Source: Zygnema cylindricum
Lineage: Eukaryota > Streptophyta > Zygnematophyceae > Zygnematales > Zygnemataceae
Assembly (NCBI GenBank): GCA_037447655.1
Contig: JBBHKE010003155.1
Span: 176,333-240,332 of the forward strand
Direction of reading: 5' to 3'
Length of the DNA: 64,000 bases
The notes beneath the pieces are model-generated. The model had not been told where the DNA came from, did not search any database, and saw only the letters and a list, made by a program, of their open reading frames with translations. Positions 33,055 through 43,951 of the stretch are shown piece after piece; the stretch's first letter is position 1, and each line of letters opens with the position of its first letter. The position numbers and the translations under genes were made by a program.

Positions 33055-33250
33055 ATGTTACATTTGTCACGTTTGCGTCTCGGTTATGTCACAGTTGTCA
33101 CATTTGCGTCTCGGTTATGTCACAGTTGTCACATTTGCGTCTCGGTTATGTCACAGTTGTCACATTTGCGTCTCGGTTATGTCACATTTGTCACGTTTGC
33201 GTCTCGGTTATGTCACAGTTGTCACATTTGCGTCTCGGTTATGTTACATT
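33055..33250. repeat. 30-bp minisatellite
   Basis: Six or more copies of TCACAGTTGTCACATTTGCG with TCTCGGTTATG. Because 30 is divisible by three, all plus-strand frames are open, which makes spurious ORFs. Confidence 0.9.
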
Positions 33251-34479
33251 TTTTTGGCTTGTTATGCCAGACGGAGAAACAATGGACGTTTTGTCGTTTA
33301 GTGTCTTCTGTTATCTTGCACGTGTGTAGTTTTTCTTGTATACTTCTCTCACAGTTGCCACATTTGAGTCTCGGTTCTGTGACAGTCGCAATAGTTCTGT
33401 TAGGGTTTTGTCCAGAGTCCTCTCACAATTGTGTGTCGGTTGTCTCGCTTTTGTGTCACGGTGACGTGACATCTGTGTCGCAGTCGTCTCTGAGGTTTCC
33501 GACACTCGCAGCATTTCTGTTTCTGGTCGTTCTGTGGCGACAGGTCGGAGCGTTCCGCTGCGCGCCAAAGTTTTGGCTTGTGGTCCCAAACGTGGCTTCG
33601 TTGTTGTGTCGCGTTGTCTTCTTTCTTTCTCGCACGTGCGCCATAATTTGCTGACACAAGTTCACCGACCATCGCACGTGGCAATGCTGCGAAAAACGAG
33701 TTCGGCTGAAAAAGAGACTTCTGCCACGCGTCGAAAAGCGGCAGTTTGACGAAAAGCCCATGCATGCACATCTGTTTTGTTCATTTTTGGCTCGTTCATG
33801 TTTGTCTTTTCTTTAATTCATTAATTCTAGACTGAATAAAATGGGTGTTGTGGAGTGATCGAACCCGCGGTAATAGCCTGTTCTGAACCAGTTTTGCGGC
33901 AGCTATTCCTCAGTTATTTCTCAGTTATTCCTCAGTTATGTATCTATTTTTTCTATCAGTATGTCGCAGTTTTGTTCACTTATTCTTACTTTTTAGTTCT
34001 ATCACAGTGCTATTGCAGTTGCAACTGTTCCTTTCGTGTTTTTCTCAGTTTTTTACAGTGGTGTATACGTTATTTTGCAATTTGTCTCGGTTCTGCCGCA
34101 GTTCTGTTTCAGTTCTTTTCAGTTGCCCTAAATTAATCGCGTTTCTGTTTTTGTTCCCGTTTTTGTCGACAGTTCACAGAGAGATTCCGTCGGACGCCAA
34201 TTTTTTTTTGTGGAACCTTCCAAACGGAATTTTTTTTTTTGCTGTTTAAATTTTGTTCCATCGCGCACGCGCACCGACAAAACTCACCGCCCCACTACAC
34301 CGACCATTGCACCAAACCATCGCCACGTGGCGACGCGCCAAAAAAGAGTGCAGCCGAAAACGAGACCCTCGCCACTCGTCGAGAGGTACACTTAAAAAAC
34401 AAAAATCAAACGCCAAATCTATGGCGTTTTCTGCTTGCCGCCTCTCTACCTTATTCTCTCACTAAAAAACAACGTTTCC

Positions 34480-34517
34480 AATCTCGCACGCGCGAGATTC
34501 GGGGTTAAATCCCCCGG
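34480..34517 (+). other. Two adjacent hairpins with a B-box-like loop
   Basis: AATCTCGC-ACGC-GCGAGATT is followed by CGGGG-TTAAAT-CCCCG. The second resembles a tRNA T-arm (GGTTAAATCCC). Both hairpins persist in the diverged copy at 49499-49535, where the second reads GAGGTTGAATCCCTAG. Confidence 0.45.
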
Positions 34518-34723
34518 TTGTTTTCTTTAACCACCAATCAATCTTAACTGTGGAACGCTCAGCATTGTTTTCTCCAGCTTAGGATTTACTATTCTCTCTC
34601 TGCACTTTTATTAATTTCTTCTCGCAGAGTCTTTGCAGTGAAATAGCAATTTTTGATCATCAGCTGGTCGTACTTTTCAAAGTTTTTGCACTTAAAAAAT
34701 ATATTTTTGTACGAAAATTCCCC

Positions 34724-36912
34724 ATGGCTATATCGATGAGGATGTTGATCATGGCGCTTCTCCTCCTAGAAGAGGAAATCTTGGCGGGAAGCTGGCTGTG
34801 GCTCGCAGCCATGGCTGGGAAGTATCTCCTCTCCGTCTTTTTCTCTCGCTCTAAGGTCCAGGCAGAAATGGCAAAATGGTTTGCAGTTGTCAGCTGCTCT
34901 GACGTGGCAAACTTTCTTGTCATATTCCTCGTATTTGTCATATGCATGCTGCTCTCATACATAAGGGAGCTTCACGAGGAGAGGAGGCTCTGGGAGGAAG
35001 AGAGAAGGGAGGAGAAGAGAGGGGAAGAGGAGAAGAAAGGGGAAGAGGTAATACCGTTGCTTTTTTTTGGTTTTTATTTATTTTTGCTTTTTTTCAGATT
35101 TTCCCTAAAACTGATCCAAAATCTGAACCAAAAACTGACCTAAGAACTGAATCTAAAACTGGATCTAAAACTGAATCTAAAACTGAACCTAAAACTGAAC
35201 CTAAAACTGAACCTAAAACTCAACCTAAAGCTCAACCTAAATTTGAACCTGAAACTCAACCTAAAATTGAACCTGAAACTGAACCTAAAACTGAACCTAA
35301 AACTCAACCTAAAACTCAACCTAAAGCTCAACCTAAAATTGAGCCTGAAACTGAACCTAAAACTGACCCTAAAACGAACTTAAAGTTGAACCTAAAACTG
35401 ATGTAAAACTGACCTAAAACTGAACCTAAAGTTGACACAAAACTGGACTAAAAACTTTCTTACCTTTGTGTTTTTGTTTTTTTTTTGTTTTTTTTTTTGC
35501 AGATTGAGGAAACTTCAAAAACTAATGCGGATTTGAGAATGGAGAATGTGGAATTGAGAATGGAGCGGGATCACCTGAAAGTAAAGGTGCGTTTAGTTTT
35601 GTGTTTTGTGTTTTGTTTAGTTTAGTTTTGTTTTGTTTAGTTTGGTTTAGTTTTGTGTATTTTTATTGTTTTGTGTTTTGTTTTGTTTTGCGTAGTTTGT
35701 TTTGTTTTGTGTTGTGTCGTGTTTGCGTTTTTTCATTTGTCTTGTCTTGTTTTGTTTTGTTGTATTCTGTTTTGTGTTTTGTGTTTTATTTTGTGTTCTG
35801 TTTTTTTTTTTTTGAGTTTTGTTTTTAGTTTTGTGGTTTTGTTTTGTTTTAAGTTGTTTTGTTGTTTTGTTTTGTTTAGTTTAGTTTTGTTTTGTGTTTT
35901 AATTTTTTTATGTTATTCTTTTCTTTTTTGTTTCATTTCTTTGTTGTGTAGGTTGGGGAAATCATAAAAGCAAACCTAAGTTTGCAAGAAGAGCGAGATA
36001 CCTTCCAAGAGAAGGTGAGCTTAAGTTTTTTTTTTTGTTTTTTTACGTATTTTTTTGGTCATGTTTTTTTTTTCTTCTTAACTTTTTTTTTGTTTTAATT
36101 TACGTTTTTTTTTTAGTTATCTTTTTTACAGTTTACTGTTTGTTTATGGTGCATTTAGTTTTTTTTGTGTTAGTTATATTTGTTTTATTTTTTTGACTTA
36201 TTGTGTTTTGTTTTTTTTTATTTCTTTATATTAATTTGTTATTTTTTTTTCTTTTTTTTGTTGTGTAGGTTGAGGAAATCATGAAAACAAACCTAAGTTT
36301 GCAAGGAGAGCGAGGTAGTCTGCAAGAGAAGGTGAGCTAAAGTTTTTTTATTTGTTTTTTTCAAGTCTTTCGGTCATATGTTTTTTTTTCTTCTTTACTG
36401 TCGTTTTTGTTTCCTTTGCTGTTTTTTGTTTTTTCTCTTTTTCTTGTGATCTCTTTTTCTTGAATTGTAGGAAAAGACTTCTGGTTATGTCTCAATCTTA
36501 CGTTTTTTTTTATTTTTTTTCAGTTTTTCTTTTTCAGCTAATGTTTGTTTACATCAATTCAATTTACCGTGAACTGATATTTGCATTTTTTTGTGTTTTG
36601 CAGTTCCTTTGGGCCGACCTTGAACGATTGAAATACGAAAAAATAACGGAGCAAATGGAGAAAAATGGTCAAAAATTCGTGAAAGAACACTCTTTCAGGA
36701 GCAAACAGAGGCAAACGGAGTCAAACGGAGTCAAACGGAGTCAAACGGAGTCAAACGGAGGCAAACAGAGTCAAACGGAGGCAAACGGAGGCAAACAGAG
36801 GCAAACGGAGGCAAACGGAATCAAACAAAGGCAAACGGAGTCGAACCAAGGCAAACAGAGTCAAACAAAGGCAAACGAGGCCAATGGAATAAAACGGAAT
36901 AAAACGGAATAA
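34724..36912 (+). CDS. Unrecognised membrane-anchored coiled-coil protein, five exons
   Basis: Exons: 34724-35047 (108 codons), 35503-35586 (28), 35952-36014 (21), 36269-36331 (21) and 36604-36912 (about 102 plus stop). Each junction is GT-AG and phase 0, after pyrimidine-rich tracts. The N-terminus MRMLIMALLLLEEE is hydrophobic; residues about 62-81 (ANFLVIFLVFVICMLLSYI) form a membrane span; the rest is charged: EERRLWEEERREEKR, then RMENVELRMERDHLK, then two paralogous 21-residue exons, each with a KANLSLQ/KTNLSLQ core and ending QEK. This suits a membrane-anchored coiled coil. The last exon runs into a 10-bp minisatellite, giving QTESNGVKRS-type repeats. I recognise no family. A 31-nt GAAAAGACTTCT segment at 36471 has an acceptor before it but is not conserved well enough to call. 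The full frame is open over 280 codons, while its paralogue at 49901 is broken. Confidence 0.62.
35130..35440. repeat. 12-bp minisatellite in intron 1 of the coiled-coil gene
   Basis: About 25 units of AACCTAAAACTG with variants. The homologous intron of copy 2 (50285-50510) has a shorter, degraded version. EPKT-type ORFs are artefacts unless intron 1 is retained. Confidence 0.88.
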
Positions 36913-37860
36913 AACGGAGTCAAGCGGAGTCATTCAGAGGAAAACAGAGGCAAATGGAGGCAAACGGAGTCAAACAGAGGCTAACAGAGTCAAACGGAAT
37001 CAAATAGAGGCAAACGGAGTCAAACGGAGTCGAACAAAGTCAAACCGAGTCAAAACGGAGTCAAACGGAGGCAAGGGAGTCAACAAGAGGCAAACGGAGT
37101 CAAACGGAATCAAAAGGAGGCAAACGGAGTCAAACGGAATCAAACTAATTCAAACAGAATCAAACGGAGGCAAACGGAACCAAACCGAATCAAAGGGAGG
37201 CAAACGGAGTCAAACGGAAGCAACCGGAGTCAAACCAAGTCGAACGGATTCAAACAGAGTCAAACGGAGGCAAACAGAATCAAATGGAATCAAAGGGAGG
37301 CAAACAGAGTCAAACAGAGGTAAACGAAGTCAAACGGAAGCAAAGGGAGGCAACCAGAGGCAAACGGAAGCAAATGGAGGCAATCAGAGTCAAACGGAGG
37401 CAAACGGAGGCAATCAGGGGAAAAGGTGTGAAATGGAGGGGAAAGGAGCCAAACAACGGCAAAAAAAGGCAAACGGAGGCAATGGAGGCAAACAGCGACA
37501 CACGTAGGCAAACGGAAAGAAACGGAAGGAAATCGAGGAAACAGAGGAAAAGCGAGGGAAAGAGAGGAAAACAGATGCGAACAGAGGCGAAAAGAGGCAA
37601 ACAGAGTCAAACGCAAACAAACTTAGGCAAACGCAGGTTTTAGGGAAGCAAATGAAGTCAAACAGGAGGTAAATAGGGGGAAGATGAGGCAAATGAATCA
37701 AGGAGTCAAAGCAGAGCAAAACCGAGGTAGGATGGAGTAAACAAAGGCAAGAGAGATGCAAAAGAGGGAGGCGAAAGGAGTCAAGGAGTAAAACCGAGTC
37801 AAAAAGAGTTAAACGGAGGCAAATGGAGGCAAAATGAGGCAACCGAAGTCACACAAACCT
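36704..37860. repeat. 10-bp minisatellite, about 1.15 kb
   Basis: Units CAAACGGAGT, CAAACGGAGG and CAAACAGAGG in long runs, degrading towards 37860. It begins inside the last exon of the coiled-coil gene. The second gene copy lacks it but has a single GGAAGTCAAACG at the matching place. Confidence 0.92.
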
Positions 37861-37944
37861 CCCCCTCCCACACCCCCTCCCCCTTACTTCATTGCCCCTC
37901 CCCCTTAAAGGGAAAGGGAGAGGGAGAGGGAGAGGGAGACCCAC

Positions 37945-40900
37945 CTGGGTGCAATAATATACGCGTCCTCTTTTCCCTGCCTTCCCCGATGGAGGTTGCT
38001 TGAAAGTCAACGCCTCTTGCACCACTGGATTGAGGACAGCTGTACTCAGCCTTTTGGCACGCTCTTCCCCGGCCTTCCGGGCCTCCGCCAGGATCCTGCC
38101 ACGTCAGCTTACATGCCACGTCAGCAAACACTGTGCCCACAAGACGGCGTGAGCACATGCCACACCAGCAAGCATACGATGCCAGGTCAGCACAAATGCC
38201 ACGTCAGCATGGATACCATGTCAGCATACCATGTCACACCAGCAAATGCCACATCAGCAAGAATGCCACATCAGCAGACATGCCACGTGTCACTTTGAGG
38301 CACCGAAAATGGGAACCAAATAAACTTCAGCAATATTCAGTGCTAACATTGAATCTCACAAAACTTCTGCAACAATCCGGTTCAAGTAAGAACAATTAAG
38401 GACAATAGCTGTAATTAAGACAGACTTCCATTCCCTGCCTCGAAACAAATGACTTTTGTTCACCGCCTATTTTTGTTCGTCAGTTACCGTACTTCGAATC
38501 CAGTACATGTTCCCATGCTTCCCTAATGCATTTTAGGGTTTTTTTGTCGCTTGATTAGAACAAATAAAAGGCCTTAAAAGAAAAGGACTCTTAAAAGGAA
38601 AGAAAAAAAAGGTTTTTTTTCCAGCTGATCTGTTCTCACTTAGGAATTCGTTGTCCCATGGTTGCTGAAGTGAAGACAATGGGAGCCCAATCGAGACACC
38701 GGAGACGTTCTCTGACGTCCAAAGTGTACTGCAAAGTACTGCTGTTGTCCTTCTCCGGAATAGTATCCCATTTGTTCACCACAATGACTGCAGCTTTTCC
38801 TTCCTCTGCAATTCGCTCACCTAATCGAAAATCCTGCAAAATTTTCAAGTTGAACTTCAGTTTCCATTCAAAACTCCCATTTGGATACCATGAGATTTCT
38901 CTCATTCACATTCGAATTTCGAATTTGCGTTCAAAATCGCATTCAAATTCCCGTATGAACTCACGTTTTTCACGTTAATTTGTGGAAAGATCCTGACCGC
39001 CTTGGGTTCAGATATAACCAAAGCGTCCAAAAAACATCCTCCTTTTATTGATTTTGTTGTTTTGTGACTTATAAAATGATACATTTTGGCACTATTCTGA
39101 ATCACGCACATTTGCGTTCTGGTCTCATTTGATTCGTTCAATTGACATTTGTTGACATTATTGTGAATGGTAATCTCTACATATTTCCAAATGATCTGAA
39201 TGAAACAAATGACATATTTTCCGCATTATTCTGAACGGCACACGTGATTATTTTTGAAATTAGCTGATTGGCAAAACAGCATTATTTTTGTAGAAGGGTA
39301 CATGTGACAGATTTTTGACTTATCTAATCAGTACACATGACACATTTCAGCATTATTCTACACGTCACATCTTTTAGACTCTCTGAATGATACACCCTAA
39401 GAATGTCAGATATTTCGGATTTATCCAAATGATAAACCCTAAAACACCCTTCACCCTTCCATTCAACCTTCCCTTCCCTTCCCTTCCTTTCCCTTCAACC
39501 TTCCCTACCTTCCCTTCCATTCCCTTCCGTTCAACCTTCCCTTCACTTCCATTCAACCTTCCCTTCCCTTCCCTACCATTCCCTTCTTCTTCACCTGCTC
39601 CGTGACACATTCCATGGCATCGATGACGAGTGCCACGACATCCGCCCTCCGTATGGCCCGGAACGCACGGTTAACTGACAAAGATTCCGTTTTGCTGTTG
39701 GCCGCAGCCACGGCCGCTCGCCTCCGGATCCCCGCTGTGTCGATAAGCGTGTATTCCTGTCATAAAAACGGTAAAATGGGCAAAATTGATAACTATGTAT
39801 TCCCAAAATGAAGATGGTAAAATGGGCAAAATTGATAAGAGTGTATTCTGGAGATCGAAATGGTAAAATGGGCAAAAAATCATAATTGGGCACTCTTTTT
39901 ATGAAAATGGTAACAAATGAAAAAAATGACAAATGGGGATACTTGTAATCAAAATGGTAACATGGGGAAAAACCGATAGTGCACACTAGTGTCGTCAAAA
40001 TGATAAAAATGCGAAAAATGGTGACTTTTCTTTCGCAAAAGGAGACTATTGACGACTTTCAGAGTTAGTCAACTTGACTTTTTCTGTCAACTCAGTTTTT
40101 TCTCATCTTGTTACAGGCAAGAGGATGATTTTCAAAACAGACATGACATCATTAAAAAATATAAACAAAAAGACAAATATAACATGTGACATTGAGTGTA
40201 TTAAAAACAATTGGCCAATGCTGATACATAAAAAAAGCTTGAGAACTTACTAGCAAATACACTGTTTTTATTTGAGGGAGATAAAAGAGAGAGCAACTTT
40301 TCCCTTTCACCAAAAAAAAATCATCATCAATCACACAGCATAGATATTCCAAAAACTTTCCATATACCTAAAGTTGATGACTCTTCCTCAAAATTCTGAG
40401 GCAATGAAATTTTTTACTATTATAATCTTTTCTCACCTTTCCATCGGGGCCCACAAATTCGGAATCGATGGCGTCTCTTGTGGTTCCACTCAACGGACTA
40501 ACAATGGACCTTTGTTCCCCAACTAATGCATTTAAAATACTACTTTTTCCCACATTTGGTCTTCCGGTAATAGCAATCGCCAATGGTCGATTTTCCTCAT
40601 CGTCCTCGACTTCATCCTCGGCCTGAAAAATACCCACAAGTCCCAAAAATACAACGATTTTTGAAAACTCCACAATATAAGGTGGCATAACAAATCCTTA
40701 AATAGCCATGAATTCTTTGATTTACAAAATTTGAAAACACAACTCTGGATATCACTATCTGTTTGAATTTGAAGCACTATCTGTTTAATTCTTAAATTAC
40801 TCCAGTCACCTAAATATGATATACATGTAAAGGGAGACAGCTAAAGTTTATTAGAAAAATTACACTGCTGATTGCTGCTAGTGTAAAGGAAATAATTAGT

Positions 40901-42380
40901 ACTAAAACGAGATCAGTATCAACGATATAATTTAGGGCAGAATAGCGTGGCTGATTTAAAGCCACTCCCTTTAAAAATGTTCTAAACACTACACCGCTTA
41001 TCGCTATTGCATTTAATCATTCCAAGTAGTGTTCTTTCACCTGAAATCAAAAATTAGAATAAATAATGCTATTTAAGTAAGTGGTCGGAAACAATGATAT
41101 AGTGCGGTTAATTCTAATACGGTGTTAACGCTAACATTTCACTAAATCTTGTAGCAACTGGCTGTGTAGTGTATGATTTTCGACCCAAAGAAGACACAGC
41201 CAAAAAAGAGTTCAACAATAATAGAGATGGACAGTGTAACAGTATTAGGAGAAAAGCGAGATTCATCATAAACTTTTAATTCAAAAATCCTTAAAAACTC
41301 TCATAGAAGATCAATAATAATAACTTTATTTCACCTTTGGGGAAGGGAGTTCAGCACAGACATCGTCCAAAAGGTCTCCCGTACCCGTCCCGGTTATGGC
41401 AGATACAGGAAAAGGGGTAAATCTGCCAGGTGTCACAGCCAATAATTGATCAGCAAATTGAAAAAAGACAAGAGAAATGCAAAGGAACTGACCCCATGGA
41501 ACAAGTCGAAGTGATATTCGAAAAAGCAATTTAATCATTGATATAATGATATTTCTTCCGTATGATAAGAAGAAAGACACTCGAAGGTCGTAACATTATT
41601 AGCAAAATGCTTTTCAGATGTTATCGAATTCGATTAAACATTATACAGTTTTGAACGAATGTTATTTGTTACCGGGTCCACAATTTCTCTATTATTGCCT
41701 TTCCTTTTAAAATAGACAGTAGGATTTTCCGTCAGATAGCTAGTGATGCCAGTCATGGCACATCATTACCCAATTTAAGGACGAAAAGGTACAACAACAA
41801 CAAAATTTACCAAATTATGGTAAAATTACGACAAAAATTATATAATAGGAAGCAGGGATCTATAGGTAATTGAGTCAGGAGAAAGATATCCTCTTGATCG
41901 AAGAAAACAGAACATCGGTTTCGGAGGAACTGAGTCAAACACACGTTCTTATGGTCCAAAACTTTCAGGCTTTTTATAAAATATCTTCTAATCAAGTGTT
42001 AACACTTTGGTCATGACTATAACTTTCAGTATTACATTGGTGACTTGGGTGACGCATTTCTACAGAGGTTATAGAATTATAGATGAGAATTTCTACATCG
42101 GAAATACAAAGTTGGGAAAAAAAGTGAAAATCTCTGAGTGATAGAAGGATAATTGAGTAAGAATTTCTACATAGGAAACAAGGATAGTCAAATTTGTGAG
42201 ACTTCTCTACGGATGAAAAAAGAAGGAAAGGTCTTACCCGAGAGCCCAAAACTCCGAGGCCTGCAATGCTCCTCCAGTGGGAGATTCACATTTGTTAACC
42301 GCCATTGTGATGTGTTTTTTTCCCTCATAGTTTCTTCTCAACCAAGCTACAATTTCCTCATCAGCGGCGGTCACTCCAGC
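37945..42380 (-). CDS. EngA: EngA/Der double Era-like GTPase, six internal exons
   Basis: Exons: 42380-42238 ([18 protein letters not shown], first-domain G4 NKCE), 41422-41335 ([20 protein letters not shown]), 40622-40437 ([18 protein letters not shown], second-domain P-loop, then SGTTRDAID), 39756-39595 ([11 protein letters not shown]3, to VTEQ), 38833-38640 ([11 protein letters not shown], second G4) and 38095-37945 ([26 protein letters not shown], start of the KH-like domain). All junctions are GT-AG and phases agree. EngA binds GTP and assists assembly of the large ribosomal subunit; the plant form acts in the plastid. The exons carrying the first-domain P-loop and the end of the KH-like domain are not in the window. 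A long 3' intron is possible, but the sequence beyond 37943 becomes a minisatellite, so loss of the last exon is also possible. Confidence 0.9.
38098..38290. repeat. Degenerate TGCCACGTCAGCA repeat at an EngA splice acceptor
   Basis: About ten irregular copies of TGCCACGTCAGCA and ATGCCACATCAGCA. The copy nearest the last exon supplies the acceptor (minus strand TGACGTGGCAG then exon). Confidence 0.75.
39430..39590. repeat. CCTTCCCTTCC tract in EngA intron
   Basis: Pyrimidine repeat of CCTTCCCTTC and TTCAACCTTCCC directly after the donor of the 39756-39595 exon on the minus strand. Confidence 0.8.
39751..40010. repeat. Tandem repeats containing the edge of an EngA exon
   Basis: About four diverged units of roughly 62 bp share GGTAAAATGGGCAAAATTGA and a GTGTATTC segment. 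The first unit includes the first bases of the exon at 39756 and its acceptor; a later unit carries a pseudo-acceptor followed by AATACACTCTTATC. Confidence 0.7.
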
Positions 42381-42439
42381 CTGAATCCATAGCCACAAAG
42401 CTCCTCTCACTTTGAGAAATTTCATCGACTCTTAAAGTC

Positions 42440-42730
42440 AAGATTAGCGACAATTTGCGACAATTAGAGACGATTAGAGACAATTAGAGACAATTAGAGA
42501 GTACTAGAGACAATTAGAGACAATTAGAGACAATTAGAGACAATTAGAGAGTACTAGAGACAATTAGAGACAATTAGAGACAATTAGAGACAATTAGAGA
42601 GTACTAGAGACAATTAGAGACAATTAGAGACAATTAGAGAGTACTAGAGACAAATAGAGAGTAATAGAGACAATTAGAGAGTACTAGAGACAATTAGAGA
42701 GTAATAGAGACAATTAGAGACAATTATAAG
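42440..42730. repeat. 10-bp minisatellite GAGACAATTA
   Basis: About 29 units of GAGACAATTA with GAGAGTACTA variants placed at regular spacing, immediately upstream of the first visible EngA exon. Confidence 0.93.
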
Positions 42731-42739
42731 ACAATTGAA

Positions 42740-43748
42740 TTTTATACTGCATGCAAAAAATGACCTGTATAATGTATGTATTCACACAGAGGAAACTTCC
42801 TCTTATATTGCAACACAAAAGTGATTGGGACTTCTACCTTAAATGTCAAAGTTTCATTCACTTCTGAGAATCTTTATTTAAAATCTCAAAATTGACTACA
42901 TAACATGTCTGAAGAGATTGCAGTATTTGGGCTCAAAATGCTATACCCAATATTTTTATCTCCGGAATAAGAAAAGTGAACAAAAACAATGAGAATTAGT
43001 TCCAAACGTAAATGGTGTATTTGCTCGAATTCTACATTCCCTCTCTGTCATGAAATTTCCCTTTCAACTAACAAATATAGACTCTAATTACATGATAATT
43101 TTCAAAATGAATGATGCAAATTTTGGGTACAAATGTCGGATGCCAGTCGATTTTTAATGTATTATAAGGTTCAAAAATGTTTGCACTTTTGTTTTTGTTT
43201 TTTTCTGTTTTTTCTTTTTCTTCTTCTCTGCAAAAATGGCGATTTCTGTCGATTCTGCATTTTGTTGTGGGACAACAATACAAGAATTGTATCATATTGT
43301 TGTCCACTATATTATATGTGATTAATACATTATTATATAATTGAATTATAACTGTAAGACTTTACTAAGAAAATCCACAAGAGGCGTTGGAAAAGGAAAC
43401 GAAACAAAAAAAAAAAAAAAGAAAGAAAGCCCATTTTATGAACCATAGTGACCAGAAACGATAACTCGACATTCCAAGCTCAGTATCTCGACCAAAACAG
43501 AATACGTACGTCGTACATCATGCTCGTCGAGTTCGTACAATTACGTACAGTACAAAGAAAAGACAGTACGAAGAAAAGGATAGAGGGTACACAGTACGTA
43601 AACTTTGTTCTGTCGTCTCGGGTGCACATGTGAACACGTGCGAGTGACGTCTTGAGCGGCGGCGGACAGCAGTTAAAACTTAAAAACTTGAAATCCGCCT
43701 CTGATTGAGTACCGCGCCAGGCGACGTGACGACGGAGTGCATAACAAG
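42740..43748. other. Probable EngA intron or upstream DNA, no exon seen
   Basis: AT-rich, with no match to the missing first GTPase domain of EngA. A GTAC-rich patch is at 43500-43560. Confidence 0.4.
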
Positions 43749-43951
43749 TACACCACTTATCGTTTTTAGTGGTAATAACACTAATTCGGTCGGGACTTTT
43801 TCTGGCCAAAAATCACAAAATAGGGTTACCGTTATTATTTAATGACGTGGACTACAACCTGCCACGTCTCTTTGCGCAAAATTAGTATTATTAAATCTAG
43901 TTTTGTATTAACAATAATAAATCTTTAGCGTTAATAATGATGAGTAGTGTC
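43749..43951. mobile_element. Degenerate TA-duplicating MITE, about 200 bp
   Basis: The left end TACACCACTTATCGTTTTTA and the inverted right end ACACTACTCATCATTATTAA are similar. The internal GACTACAACCTGCCACGT has no coding potential. Confidence 0.5.

Larger units (their letters stand above)
32540..36912 (+). repeat. Duplicated unit, copy 1 (carries coiled-coil gene)
   Basis: It matches 45985-51640 in order: GAGGTCCGCGTGAG, GATTTCGCGCGTTTACTCAA, GTATGTCGCAGTTTTGT, GAGAAACAATGG, GGGTGTTGTGG, CACCGCCCCACTACACCGAC and then all exons of the gene. Inside the copy, 32985-33750 and 33955-34390 are themselves diverged direct repeats (both have GTATGTCGCAGTTTTGT at the start and CGAAAACGAGA-like sequence near the end). 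Confidence 0.8.

Noticed and set aside
32760-33654. Three long overlapping plus-strand ORFs with SRLCHSCHICV repeats
   Set aside because: A 30-bp minisatellite keeps all three frames open at once.
34942-35406. ORF with EPKT repeats after exon 1 of the coiled-coil gene
   Set aside because: It reads through a good donor into a 12-bp intronic repeat; intron retention is possible but unsupported.
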